DNA from: Zunongwangia sp. HGR-M22
Lineage (GTDB): Bacteria; Bacteroidota; Bacteroidia; Flavobacteriales; Flavobacteriaceae
Direction of reading: 5' to 3'
DNA length: 64,000 bases
Assembly (NCBI RefSeq): GCF_027594425.1
Contig: NZ_CP115159.1
Location: 1,291,001 to 1,355,000, forward strand
Shown here: one piece after another, positions 6,966-15,832 of the stretch
Position numbering within the stretch: the first letter of the stretch is position 1
Layout of the letters: each line of letters starts with the position of its first letter
The notes under the pieces: model-generated
What the model was told of the DNA's origin: nothing
Seen by the model: the letters and a program-made list of their open reading frames with translations, nothing else
Databases searched by the model: none
Position numbers and translations under genes: made by a program

Positions 6966-6987
6966 GTATATTAGTCGTATAATATAC
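6966..6987. promoter_or_regulatory. Palindromic operator candidate between divergent genes
   Basis: Inverted repeat GTATATTA (6966-6973) and TATAATATAC (6978-6987) around a 4-base centre, in the 66-bp space between the recombinase (start 6931) and the zinc-ribbon gene (start 6998). It is well placed to control both directions. No regulator is identified. Confidence 0.45.
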
Positions 6988-6997
6988 GTTTATTGCT

Positions 6998-7366
6998 ATG
7001 AAGAGGTGCCCGGTTTGTGAATCACGTATTATTGGTAGGTCGGATAAGAAATTTTGTTCGACCAAATGTAAATCCGTTCACCAGTATGAAACACGACAAA
7101 AAACAGAGGCTTTTTATATCGAGATCGATCGTCAACTAAAAATAAACCGAAAGATTTTAAAAACCTATAATTACAAAGGGTATACTACGGTAAGGAAATC
7201 AGCACTCCTAAACGACGGTTTTAATCCCGGTTTTTTCACTCATTATTGGAAAAATTCCAGAGGGGATGTATACTTTTTTGTTTATGATTATGGTTTTCTA
7301 GATTTAAAAAAATCAGGTAAAAATAAATATCTGATTGTACAATGGCAGGAATATATGCGTAAATAG
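6998..7366 (+). CDS. Zinc-ribbon protein divergent to the recombinase
   Basis: 122-aa protein with an N-terminal treble-clef or zinc-ribbon motif: CPVC at residues 4-7 and CSTKC at 20-24, followed by VHQYETRQK. This is like the short DUF2116-type zinc fingers. The remainder is basic and has two motifs, YTTVRKSALLNDGFNPGFFTH and DVYFFVYDYGFLDL, that I know only from hypothetical Bacteroidota proteins. It is transcribed away from the recombinase and may bind nucleic acid. A link to cassette mobility is suggested only by position. Confidence 0.8.
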   Translation: MKRCPVCESRIIGRSDKKFCSTKCKSVHQYETRQKTEAFYIEIDRQLKINRKILKTYNYKGYTTVRKSALLNDGFNPGFFTHYWKNSRGDVYFFVYDYGFLDLKKSGKNKYLIVQWQEYMRK

Positions 7367-7479
7367 CTTATTATAACCAAATCATTACACTCCTGGATTT
7401 GGATTAATGCTAGAAAATTTTGCTAATAGCAACAGATATTAACATGCTTCATTACTTTTACTTTTAATAGATTTTGATT

Positions 7480-7704
7480 ATGAAGGTTTTGACGCTTTAC
7501 CAATATAAACTATTATCGGATCATGAGCAATACGAGTTATTATTTACCCAGGGGGATTTCTTGGATATGGTTATAGAGGGGAATTCCCGATTTGCTGTTT
7601 ACGCGCTTTTCAGATTTTTTGTAGAAGTAGAATATAATAATAAGGAAAATAATGGTATTGCAGTTGTATTACAAGATGGAATAATACAGCGGAATAATTT
7701 ATGA
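7480..7704 (+). CDS. Small hypothetical protein
   Basis: 74-aa protein starting at the ATG 7480 (an in-frame TTG two codons earlier is less likely). It begins MKVLTLYQYKLLSDHEQYEL and continues with alternating helix and strand (LDMVIEGNSRFAVYALFRFFVEVEY). No motif is recognised. It lies 113 bp after the zinc-ribbon gene in the same direction, and may belong to a housekeeping flank into which the mobile DNA inserted. Composition is normal for the region. Confidence 0.7.
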   Translation: MKVLTLYQYKLLSDHEQYELLFTQGDFLDMVIEGNSRFAVYALFRFFVEVEYNNKENNGIAVVLQDGIIQRNNL

Positions 7705-8123
7705 TTTGTTCCATTAATGAAATTTAATTTTTTATTTTAGTAATCCGTGAAATTGACGAAACAAGTCAATTAATTTTGAAAAAATGATTCCGATTCGGTG
7801 ACCTTTTAAAAACTTAGTTTGAAAACTCCCGATTGGCAAGGCATACGAGAGATGGGGATCGTCCTGTCATCCCGACTTTTTAAACTACCAAATTTTGGTT
7901 AATTAAGGGTAATTATATGGTTTTCATTTAGTTACCCTTTTTAATACGTTAAATTCTACCAAACTTCACCAACTATAATGTGAGTTATTCGTGAGTTTTG
8001 GGCTTTTTCGTGAGTTAATCGTGAGCTTATTTTTTGTATATTGATTAGCCTCATGCCCCTTAGTACATATTGATCGTTTTGGCTTTCAACCCTTAATTAT
8101 TGTTTCATTTAAAAAACAAAACG
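7705..8123. other. Left boundary region of the island (no gene)
   Basis: Intergenic stretch that holds, in order, TCCGATTCGGTGACCT at 7789-7804, the 19-bp att core at 7860-7878, and two copies of GTGAGTTAnTCGTGAG at 7980-7995 and 8010-8025. All three kinds of sequence recur near 29.24-29.47 kb. The inner GTGAGTT repeats are likely arm-type binding sites for the integrase that starts at 8124. Confidence 0.6.
7860..7878. repeat. Island attachment site, left (19-bp direct repeat)
   Basis: CGTCCTGTCATCCCGACTT, repeated exactly at 29317-29335. CCTGTCATCCCGACT resembles the 3' strand of a tRNA T-arm and acceptor stem, a usual target of tyrosine integrases, but no complete tRNA is present at either copy. 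The integrase gene starts 246 bp inside. Confidence 0.65.
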
Positions 8124-9323
8124 ATGCGTACCACTCAAACATTTATGATTTCCTTTTTCATCCGCAAGAAAAAAAACAAGCCGGAGGAAGCCCTCCTTTA
8201 TGCCCGAATATCAGTTAACGGCATTTATATTGAAATGAGCCTAAAACGTAGCTTGGAAGTAAGCCGTTGGAACCAATCAGCCTGCAAGTTAAATGGCAGC
8301 AGTATGGAAAGCCAACAACTCAACAAAAAGATAGACGAAACCAAGGCACTATTATATAAGTCATATGATAGCCTGCAAAAGGAAGATCAGGTGATTACCG
8401 CCAGTGCAGTGAAGTCACGGTATTTGGGCATTGATAAAAAACATTACACCTTAATCCAATTACTGGATTACCACTCCACTAAAATGAAAGGTGTTTTGAA
8501 ATATGGAACATTAAAGAATTATACGACTACAGAAACTTATCTAAAGAATTACCTAAAAGAAAAACGTAACATCTCAGATCTTTATTTAAAACAGATCGAT
8601 TACCAATTTACGCTTGGTTTCGAGCGATTTCTGCGTGATCTACCATCACTAAGTAACAATGGCGTCATGAAACATATGGAACGTTTTAAAAAGCTTATGC
8701 GACTTGCTGAAGATCTGGATTGGATTGAAAAGAACCCTACTAAACGTTTTAAGCTTCGTTTTCATCATGTCGATATGGTGTATTTATCGAAAGCAGAGTT
8801 ACAGAAGATCAAGGAAAAGAAGTTCAAGCGCTCTACCCTTAGCATTAACCGTGATATTTTTGTGTTTTGCTGCTATACCGGATTGCCTTATGGTGATGTA
8901 TTGGAACTAAAGAAAAAGCATATTCAAATCGGAATTGATGGGAAAAAATGGATTTATACAAGGCGAATGAAAACAAATACCTTGCTTAGAATTCCACTTT
9001 TGGAAGAAGCCGAACGCATCCTAGAAAAGTATAAAGAACATCCACGGGTAAGTAATAGTGATATTTTGCTTCCGGTGTATTCCAACCAAAAAACAAATCA
9101 ATACTTAAGAGAGATAACAAAAGCGGTCAAGATCAATAAAGCACTTAGTTTTCATGCAGCAAGGCATACTTTTGCCACAACGGTAACCTTAGCTAATGGT
9201 GTACCCATAGAAACAGTCTCCAAGCTTTTAGGACATACCAAATTATCTACTACCCAAATTTATGCACGAGTGATTGATTCTAAAATTTCAAATGATATGG
9301 ACAAGTTGAGGGGAAAATTGTGA
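8124..9323 (+). CDS. Tyrosine-type site-specific integrase of the island
   Basis: 399-aa phage-type integrase, of the family typical of Bacteroidota conjugative transposons and islands. The order is: arm-binding domain (FMISFFIRKKKNKPEEALLY, residues 8-27), SAM-like domain (~95-190), then the catalytic domain with R replaced in its usual context (CYTGLPYGDVLEL), HAARHTFATTVTLANG, LLGHTKLSTTQIYARV. The first catalytic patch reads TGLPYGDV where most relatives have TGLxYxDV, normal for this subgroup. The ATG at 8124 is chosen because the typical start MRTTQTF follows. It lies next to the left att site. Confidence 0.92.
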   Translation: MRTTQTFMISFFIRKKKNKPEEALLYARISVNGIYIEMSLKRSLEVSRWNQSACKLNGSSMESQQLNKKIDETKALLYKSYDSLQKEDQVITASAVKSRYLGIDKKHYTLIQLLDYHSTKMKGVLKYGTLKNYTTTETYLKNYLKEKRNISDLYLKQIDYQFTLGFERFLRDLPSLSNNGVMKHMERFKKLMRLAEDLDWIEKNPTKRFKLRFHHVDMVYLSKAELQKIKEKKFKRSTLSINRDIFVFCCYTGLPYGDVLELKKKHIQIGIDGKKWIYTRRMKTNTLLRIPLLEEAERILEKYKEHPRVSNSDILLPVYSNQKTNQYLREITKAVKINKALSFHAARHTFATTVTLANGVPIETVSKLLGHTKLSTTQIYARVIDSKISNDMDKLRGKL

Positions 9324-9503
9324 TGTAGTTGGCATAACGCTATTCATCCCTTTTCTTACCAATCGGGATGTTTCGAAATTTGCTATCAATAGGTCACAGA
9401 AACATTATGATTTAATTTAATATCAATTGACTTGACTAAATGAAAACAATTTCACACTTTTCGAATTTAAATAAATTAATAGTTATAAATTGAAACTCTA
9501 AAA

Positions 9504-10289
9504 TTAAAACCAAATGATACTCAAAGTTTTACTTTTATATGAGATGCAGTACTCGTTAACCAATAAATTAAAATCTTTTTGGGACACATGATTAAAAATA
9601 TCAACTGCCCAAATTTTTTCTATCTTATAAGAGTCGTTATGAACCTTATTAAAATATTCTCCCATAACGGTATTCTCAGGAACTTTCTTTTCATATAATA
9701 AATATTTGTAAGGAAAATCAAGACTATAATATTTCCATTTTACATTGCCATTTTCAGAATAAACTATCATTAAGGGACAATTCCCAATGTCTGCATAACG
9801 AATAGCACAAGCAGTTAAACTAACATTGAAATTCAGCTTAAGATCATTTAACAGTTCTGGATTAAAATGTTTTTTATTTATAAACTTCTTAAATCTAGTC
9901 TCTGGCATTAAAAGATTAGATGCAAAATAATCGGCTTCTCTTTCAATTCGAGTAAATTGGTGATTGTTTAATTTAGACGGATGAGGTTCGAGAATACCTT
10001 CTTTTAATCCAATTCTATGAGTATCAATGAAATAATGCCCCAGTTCATGTGCTAAGGTAAACCTTGCTCTAGCTGTAGAAGGTTTATTTCCTCTATCCAA
10101 ATTAATATGAATAAAGAACTGGCTATACTCGTAAATAGTCATCCCATCAAATGTAGCTGTATCATAACAATCATAAAAAACCTTAATACCCTCTTCTTCG
10201 ACAATTCTTTCTAGATTAGTTTCAATTTCAGGATATTCGAGAGCAATTTCCTCAGCAAATTGCTTTATCTCTTGATTATTTATTATCAT
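9504..10289 (-). CDS. ImmA/IrrE family metallopeptidase
   Basis: 261-aa zinc peptidase. HELGH at residues 81-85 is followed by the third ligand region (READYFASNLLMPE), as in the DUF955/ImmA-IrrE family, whose members cut repressors in mobile elements or activate regulators after DNA damage. The last gene of a three-gene minus-strand operon: its start overlaps the end of 10276-10614 by 14 bases. By analogy it could cleave a regulator encoded beside it, perhaps the 112-aa protein or the sigma-like protein; this is inference. Confidence 0.9.
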   Translation of the reverse strand: MIINNQEIKQFAEEIALEYPEIETNLERIVEEEGIKVFYDCYDTATFDGMTIYEYSQFFIHINLDRGNKPSTARARFTLAHELGHYFIDTHRIGLKEGILEPHPSKLNNHQFTRIEREADYFASNLLMPETRFKKFINKKHFNPELLNDLKLNFNVSLTACAIRYADIGNCPLMIVYSENGNVKWKYYSLDFPYKYLLYEKKVPENTVMGEYFNKVHNDSYKIEKIWAVDIFNHVSQKDFNLLVNEYCISYKSKTLSIIWF

Positions 10290-10614
10290 CTTTTTTATGC
10301 TTTTTGCGCATCTTATCGATGATACTTTGAGGTATATTTTTTGTTCCTTTTCTTGCGACCATTTTCAGTTCTTCAATTTCAGAATCTAACCGAACTATTC
10401 TTCCTTTATTATCAATAAATTTATCTAAAAAGGATTGCTCAATAATAGCTGCCGGATCAATTTTTTCAGATTTTAATTTAAAATCATAATCTTCATATAA
10501 TTTATTGAATCTTCTTAATTCAAGTTCATTAAAGGGACATAAATACCCTGTTGAACGGAACCAGCTCTCTAAGTCATCAAGTTTAATCTTTTCAATGTGC
10601 TTAGACTTAGTCAT
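10276..10614 (-). CDS. Hypothetical protein between sigma factor and peptidase
   Basis: 112-aa soluble, helical and charged protein with no recognised domain. It begins MTKSKHIEKIKLDDLESWFR, has an aromatic and proline segment (STGYLCPFNELELRRFNKLY), and ends in a basic tail (MRKKHKKDDNK). It overlaps the sigma-like gene upstream by 8 bases and the ImmA/IrrE gene downstream by 14. Such tight overlap suggests fixed stoichiometry. It is a candidate anti-sigma or substrate protein for the peptidase, without direct evidence. Confidence 0.75.
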   Translation of the reverse strand: MTKSKHIEKIKLDDLESWFRSTGYLCPFNELELRRFNKLYEDYDFKLKSEKIDPAAIIEQSFLDKFIDNKGRIVRLDSEIEELKMVARKGTKNIPQSIIDKMRKKHKKDDNK

Positions 10615-11287
10615 TGTTTAAAAAATTTAGATAAAACTCAATTCTTTTTTCAGCCTGATTTTTATAGGTGTTGATTGATTTTTGGGTAATATTAAGATTA
10701 TCTCTCAACTTTTCTAAAAGCAAACGGGGAAGTTTTTTGTTATCTTTTTCATATAACTTATAAGTAAAATAAATTACTTTATGTTTATGACTTAGTCCAT
10801 CTAAAGTTCTTTCAATTGTCCTTAATTTGGCTTTCAACTCTCTTTTACTTTCTATATCAGTCACTCCCCAAGATTCTATATAATCATCTACGGAAGTTAT
10901 GATTTTGTATTCCTGTTCGATTTCATCTTCCTCACATTTGTTTTCATTTCCGAATTTAATTATCTGCCTAAATATAATTGGATACATCCATATAAGTATT
11001 GCTTTTTCTGGATTGCGAGATTTAGCTATTTTAGAATTAAAAGTTGGATATTTCCAAACTCTACTAAAACAGCAATTTGCAATTCTCAAAGCTACAACTT
11101 CGTTATAATTAAATTTAGAACAATAAATTTCTGATTTTTCTAATATATCTCTTTCAAACCTAGCACAAAATTCAACAAATGCCTGAGCTGCTTCTGTTGG
11201 AAAATCTTTCTTCATTCCAATATACTCTAACAGCTCTATACTATTGATAGCTGTAAAATCAATTTTAGTTTTTTTAGACGTCTCCAT
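10607..11287 (-). CDS. Sigma-70-family-like RNA polymerase sigma factor
   Basis: 226-aa protein that fits an ECF-like sigma factor. The C-terminal part (residues ~155-215) reads GLSHKHKVIYFTYKLY then LNITQKSINTYKNQAEKRIE, a sigma region-4 helix-turn-helix layout. The N-terminal half has a helical sigma-2-like region (VVALRIANCCFSRVWKYPTF). Both are divergent, so similarity to a real sigma factor should be tested. First gene of the operon with 10276-10614 and the ImmA/IrrE peptidase. It is divergent from the 42-aa gene at 11425 across a palindrome-rich spacer. Confidence 0.7.
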   Translation of the reverse strand: METSKKTKIDFTAINSIELLEYIGMKKDFPTEAAQAFVEFCARFERDILEKSEIYCSKFNYNEVVALRIANCCFSRVWKYPTFNSKIAKSRNPEKAILIWMYPIIFRQIIKFGNENKCEEDEIEQEYKIITSVDDYIESWGVTDIESKRELKAKLRTIERTLDGLSHKHKVIYFTYKLYEKDNKKLPRLLLEKLRDNLNITQKSINTYKNQAEKRIEFYLNFLNND

Positions 11288-11326
11288 TTATATACCAAAA
11301 AGGATATATCACTATCAGTATATAGA

Positions 11327-11395
11327 TGAGGAAGTTCCTCATTTTACATCAAATGATATCAAATTAAATTCTATAACGGTAGGGTCTGATGTAAA
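11327..11395. promoter_or_regulatory. Palindrome-rich operator region between two island operons
   Basis: Two inverted repeats lie in the 137-bp divergent spacer: TGAGGAAGTTCCTCA at 11327-11341, and TTTACATCA (11343-11351) paired with TGATGTAAA (11387-11395). They look like binding sites or a stem-loop controlling the sigma-like operon (left) and the small-protein/KAP operon (right). No cognate regulator is known. Confidence 0.5.
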
Positions 11396-11424
11396 TTAAG
11401 TGAAATTTTTTAAAAAATAAAAGC

Positions 11425-11553
11425 ATGGCTCAAGATTCAAAAGGAAGAAAGTACAATAGAATTCCGGCTTATACGAAAACTGTAAACGGAAAAACTATAA
11501 AAGTTTCAGAACACGTAAGAAGTAATAGAAAAGATAGTAATGGAAAAAAATAA
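11425..11553 (+). CDS. 42-aa basic small protein
   Basis: Short open frame of 42 codons starting ATGGCTCAAGATTC, giving a basic peptide whose core reads RKYNRIPAYTKTVNGKTI. The pattern AYT+xVNGKxxxVxxHxR is one I have seen in small proteins of phages and plasmids. The 3' end overlaps the start of the 414-aa gene (11540) by 14 bases, which supports real translation and coupling. No function is known. First gene after the palindromic spacer. Confidence 0.6.
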   Translation: MAQDSKGRKYNRIPAYTKTVNGKTIKVSEHVRSNRKDSNGKK

Positions 11554-12784
11554 ATTAGATATTATGGATAATTTTAAAAAAAGAACACTGAACCCAAGTG
11601 ATTTTCATACTGATGATAGTGGGATTGATGTAAATAGGCTTTTAACATTAATATCCGAAAGTGAATATATTAGCCACTTAAACGAATATTTTGATTTAAA
11701 TAACCTTGATGAAAAATTCATCAATATTAAAGGATCATCTACTCTTTTTACTATTCTCAAATCATTAAACTCTAGATTTACAAAAATCGATTTAAAAAGT
11801 AATTTGAAAAATATTGAGTTTGATTACAAAGATCAATTTGGACTCTTATTTAACAATTTAAATACGAATGAGTACTTTGAAGAGATTAGCAAAGAATCAA
11901 TTAAAGTTATCCCTATTCATTCAGGAGAAAGAGATTTTTTTTCGCACCTTTATAATATTGATAGATATGCCTCAAGTCTTCTCAGAAATGGTTATAATGA
12001 CATTTTAAGCGAAAATTTAGAACGTTTAAAATCCAAAGCTGAGCATATTAAAAGATATAGACTTATTCATGATACCAAAGAGGATAATTTTTATTTAAGA
12101 GCGATTATATCTGAAGATAGATATTTTGATTACAATAATGATATAGCCTTCGTAATTGCTTTACTTAAACTCCACTATGAAAGTTTAATTTCTGATGTTA
12201 AATATGAAATCGCATTTTGTGAATTTAATGAATCTGCGATAAGAATATTCTTTAAAACAACTGAGTTAAAGGAAATTCAAGGTGTTGGTTATCTACAAAA
12301 TACAATTCAGGTCTCTAATGATGAAACAAAAAAAGAAGCACTCAAATTTTCAACAGTAGCATCTATTTCATTTAAAAATAAAAATAATGAGGATAATAAC
12401 ATCTATATAAAACCTAAGGATATAAAAACAAAAGTTCTAACAATAAATCATGGAACTGGTCCTGAAAAGGCTTTTTATAACTTAAATGACTTCGCAAAAT
12501 CAAAGGAAGTTTTTGAAACTTTATATGATGATGTTAAAGTTATCTCTAAAATAAAGGACCATGGACAGATTTTACACCTAATCAGAATTAAAATTGAGAA
12601 CTCAAATACGGAGGAAATAAAAAAGAACAAGGAAGAATTAAAAAAGTTATTGATGGTTCAAATAAAAAATACTGCGGAGTTATTGGAGACCTTCAATAAA
12701 TTAATAATGTTAGAGGGGTTAGAAATTGACGGAAAAGAATATTTAAGATATCTAGTATATGAAGCATTGATAGATCGGAAATAA
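11540..12784 (+). CDS. Hypothetical protein upstream of KAP NTPase
   Basis: 414-aa soluble protein with no recognised domain. It has a Lys/Asn/Glu-rich composition, predicted alternating helices and strands, and no signal peptide or membrane segment. A histidine-containing stretch (VIPIHSGERDFFSHLYNIDRY, split here for reading) near residue 125 is the most distinctive part. It overlaps the 42-aa gene and lies 63 bp before the KAP gene, so the three form one operon. It may be the partner or effector of the NTPase; that is inference. Confidence 0.8.
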   Translation: MEKNKLDIMDNFKKRTLNPSDFHTDDSGIDVNRLLTLISESEYISHLNEYFDLNNLDEKFINIKGSSTLFTILKSLNSRFTKIDLKSNLKNIEFDYKDQFGLLFNNLNTNEYFEEISKESIKVIPIHSGERDFFSHLYNIDRYASSLLRNGYNDILSENLERLKSKAEHIKRYRLIHDTKEDNFYLRAIISEDRYFDYNNDIAFVIALLKLHYESLISDVKYEIAFCEFNESAIRIFFKTTELKEIQGVGYLQNTIQVSNDETKKEALKFSTVASISFKNKNNEDNNIYIKPKDIKTKVLTINHGTGPEKAFYNLNDFAKSKEVFETLYDDVKVISKIKDHGQILHLIRIKIENSNTEEIKKNKEELKKLLMVQIKNTAELLETFNKLIMLEGLEIDGKEYLRYLVYEALIDRK

Positions 12785-12847
12785 AAGTTAAATTAATTAT
12801 TTTAAAAATTTAAGATCAACTTTCTGAAAAAATAATATATCTCAACT

Positions 12848-14986
12848 TTGAATAAGAAAATATCATTTAATAGTAACAACCCAATAAATAATCCAGAAGA
12901 AGATTTTTTTAATTTTGAGCATTTTGCCCAAAAAATTAAGAAAATCATTCAAGGATATTCTTACAATTCAGAACCTCTCACCATCGGAATATACGGAAAG
13001 TGGGGTTCGGGAAAGACTTCTCTCTTAAGACTAATTGAAAAAGATATTGAACTTTTCAAGAAAAATAAAGATGATAAGCCATTTATAAAATTTCATTATA
13101 ATCCTTGGCTATATCAATCTAAAGAAGAAATGTTGTTCGATTTTTTCGATACATTAAGTAGAAAACTTAATTATACTGATGATGAGCAATTAAAAAAAGC
13201 AGGTAAATTAATAAAAAAGTATAGTAGATATTTAAAGGCTGTAAAATTATCAGCCTCTGTTGGTATTCCTAAAGTTTTTAACGCAGGAATTTCAATTGAA
13301 CCTTATGAAATATTACAAAGATTAGGTGAGGACTTAGAAGGAAATGAGAAAAGTTTAGATGATCTAAAAAATGAGGTCAATCATTCTTTAGATCAGTCAT
13401 CAAAAAAAATTATAATTTTCATTGATGATGTAGATCGCCTAGATAAGGATGAAATTTTCACTTTATTCAAATTAATTAAAGTCAATGCGGATTTTAAAAA
13501 TTTAGTTTTTTTAGTATGCTTAGATCCCGACTATGTGGCAAAGGCGATTCACAGTAGATATGGAAGCAAAAAACAATCTGGAATAGATTTTCTTGAAAAA
13601 ATAATTAATATACCATTAGAACTACCTTTAATAGAAAAATCTGATTTGGATTACTTTGTTAAAGAAAAAGTGAAATCTATATTAGATAATAAATTTATTG
13701 ATGAAGATAATAAGAATGAATTGATATATAGTCTCAGAGGAGACTATTTCAACTCGCCTCGTGAAATTATAAGAATTTTGAATTCATTTGCAGTATCATA
13801 TTTTGCGATTGGAGAAGAGGTAAATTTGCACGATTTATTCTGGATTGAATATTTAAAAATCAAATATTTTAAGGCATATCAGATGATCAAAAATTATGCT
13901 CATAATCTGGAATCGAATTTTCCATTTGTGGAAACTATAGACTTTAATGATTTTTTATCTGAAAACAAAAATGAATCAGGCTTAAGAATGGAGCTGTCTA
14001 AAATGCGTAAAGCATATAAAGTGATTGATTTTTTATTTCCCATGAATAGAAATGGAACAATAATATCATTTCAAAATCAGAGGTTAAAACCATTACACAT
14101 ATTAGATTCTGAATTACGTATCAACCATGTTGATCATTTTGAAAAATACTTTTCTTTTCACACTAAAGGTAAAATATCAGAAATTACTTTTTCAAAATTA
14201 CTTTCAGATATAAACCAAGATTTTACAGAAAAAAGCCTATCTCTCTTTAAAAATTTAAAGTCGAATGTTGAGGAGAGAAAAGTTGTTTATAGATTCAAAA
14301 CAGAAATTGAAAAAGTTGCTGATAAAAGCAATAATAAATTACTAATATTCTTAGCTAAAAATATTAATACGTTTTCATCAATAGAAAATAGTGAAGGCGG
14401 TTTTGATATTGAAATAGTTAGATCAATAGCTAAAAGGTTAATTACAGATCCAACACAAGACGAAAATTATATTTTAAAAATTGCCAGTTATTTCAATAGC
14501 TCCCAGTTGACATATTTTATCGATATTATTAAGCAGGGTGGAAATATATCACTACTTAAAAAGCTAGAAATAAACTTAATCCATGATATTAAAAAGGAAG
14601 GTGAACAGTTTTATAAAAGAAAATATGTTGCTCATTTAATTTTAAAAATTTGGTCGGAAAATAATCATAAAGAGTTAGAAGACTATTTAATAAGTAGCTT
14701 TTTCAATAAAGATAATATTTATTCATTTTTCAAAATTTTTCCTCATTTCTGGAATGAAAAAATATATGGTGCTTTTAGACAAGATAATTACATTTATCTA
14801 ACTAAGAGATTAAAGCAAAATGGTCAAAGATTTTATCATAAAATAAAAAGTATTATTCCTGAATTGAATAATATAAACTCATTGGATGATATTGATTTGG
14901 AATGGGACGATTATAAAGATAATTCAGGTCTAGATCATTCTAAGCAATTTATATATTGGCATTTAAAAAATATGAAAAATGAATAG
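12848..14986 (+). CDS. KAP-family P-loop NTPase
   Basis: 712-aa STAND-like NTPase of the KAP family. Walker A GKWGSGKT is at residues 50-57 and Walker B IIIFIDDVDRLD at 188-199, followed by the sensor region LVFLVCLDPDYVAKAI. The family's usual transmembrane insert between the A and B motifs is not evident here; only a short apolar stretch (~130-150) occupies it. The start is a TTG at 12848, since no ATG lies upstream of Walker A in frame. The long C-terminal part (~330-712) is helical and unassigned. KAP NTPases are linked with phage exclusion and membrane-associated complexes. The stop codon lies at the edge of a 337-bp direct repeat. Confidence 0.85.
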   Translation: MNKKISFNSNNPINNPEEDFFNFEHFAQKIKKIIQGYSYNSEPLTIGIYGKWGSGKTSLLRLIEKDIELFKKNKDDKPFIKFHYNPWLYQSKEEMLFDFFDTLSRKLNYTDDEQLKKAGKLIKKYSRYLKAVKLSASVGIPKVFNAGISIEPYEILQRLGEDLEGNEKSLDDLKNEVNHSLDQSSKKIIIFIDDVDRLDKDEIFTLFKLIKVNADFKNLVFLVCLDPDYVAKAIHSRYGSKKQSGIDFLEKIINIPLELPLIEKSDLDYFVKEKVKSILDNKFIDEDNKNELIYSLRGDYFNSPREIIRILNSFAVSYFAIGEEVNLHDLFWIEYLKIKYFKAYQMIKNYAHNLESNFPFVETIDFNDFLSENKNESGLRMELSKMRKAYKVIDFLFPMNRNGTIISFQNQRLKPLHILDSELRINHVDHFEKYFSFHTKGKISEITFSKLLSDINQDFTEKSLSLFKNLKSNVEERKVVYRFKTEIEKVADKSNNKLLIFLAKNINTFSSIENSEGGFDIEIVRSIAKRLITDPTQDENYILKIASYFNSSQLTYFIDIIKQGGNISLLKKLEINLIHDIKKEGEQFYKRKYVAHLILKIWSENNHKELEDYLISSFFNKDNIYSFFKIFPHFWNEKIYGAFRQDNYIYLTKRLKQNGQRFYHKIKSIIPELNNINSLDDIDLEWDDYKDNSGLDHSKQFIYWHLKNMKNE

Positions 14987-15311
14987 CAAGAGGATAACAC
15001 GCAGAGCGATGTTATAACTATTCATGATACTGATTTTTAATACTTTATGATTTATTCGTTAAATGTTTTTTACTAAATTTCCAGTAAAAACTCTGGGAAG
15101 CCCTATAAACAGGCAATTTTTTACAGTAAAAATTAGTAAAAAATGAAATTGTATGTATCTATTGAACAATCCTCACCATATTTCCTTTCACTCTGTTGCA
15201 GTCAAAACGATTCGTCGAAATGGTCTTGAACATAAGCCAAAAGCAAACAAAAATGCTAATAGATTGAAGCGGAATATTTACTTTTGGCTCACGTTCGCCT
15301 GAGCAGCATTC
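14975..15311. repeat. Direct repeat, copy 1 (337 bp)
   Basis: Matches 15833-16170. The ends are the best conserved: AATGAATAGCAAGAGG at the left, then AACACGCAgAGCGaTGTT, and at the right a block from GTTGCAGTCAAAACG through GGCTCACGTTCGC. The left end includes the last codons and stop of the KAP gene. With the second copy it brackets the gene at 15345-15749. Nothing else is seen in this gene-free stretch. Confidence 0.75.
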
Positions 15312-15344
15312 TGATTTAATTGAAGAAACTCACGATCTAATTTA

Positions 15345-15749
15345 TTATGAAAGCCAAATTTTTAATGCTTCAAATAGTTCTTTATTCGATGTGGAGAAAT
15401 GATTATAGTTACTTATCAGATAAATATATTCAGGTTTTTCTTGGCTTCCATTTTGGTATTGTATTCTGATTGGCTGCCAAAAAAAAGAAGACCGAACTTG
15501 AAAACGAGAATAGATTTTATCATAACCTAAATAGAGTTGTGTAATTAGATGCCTATATAATACTATTTCTACATTTTCATCTTTCTGTTTATCAAAGCCT
15601 CTAAAGATGAAATGATCTGAGAGAATTTCTGCTCTTCCAGAATATCGATGTATAGGAGGAGAAAACATGCTATGCGAAATTATCCAATCCAACCAATTTC
15701 TTTTCTTGAAATCAGTATCATAAATGATTAAAAGATTCTCGATAGTCAT
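15345..15749 (-). CDS. Hypothetical protein between the 337-bp repeats
   Basis: 134-aa soluble protein with a strand-rich, PH-like pattern: YSGRAEILSDHFIFRGFD, then VEIVLYRHLITQLYLGYD, and a final helix. Short proteins of this kind with an isolated PH-like domain are common hypotheticals in Bacteroidota. It has no neighbours on its strand and is the only gene between the two direct repeats, as if it were an exchangeable cargo. The ATG at 15747-15749 follows a plausible AT-rich leader. Function unknown. Confidence 0.7.
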   Translation of the reverse strand: MTIENLLIIYDTDFKKRNWLDWIISHSMFSPPIHRYSGRAEILSDHFIFRGFDKQKDENVEIVLYRHLITQLYLGYDKIYSRFQVRSSFFWQPIRIQYQNGSQEKPEYIYLISNYNHFSTSNKELFEALKIWLS

Positions 15750-15832
15750 TTGATATCTTTGGTGAGTAAACTACGATTTGAATTTAATAAATTATAATTG
15801 ACCCTCCGTATTCATTTGAGAGATAAAATCGA

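Noticed and set aside
7840-7880. Possible complete tRNA gene at the left att site
   Set aside because: Only the 3' strand of the T-arm and acceptor resembles a tRNA; no matching 5' half, anticodon arm or GTTCGA loop precedes it.
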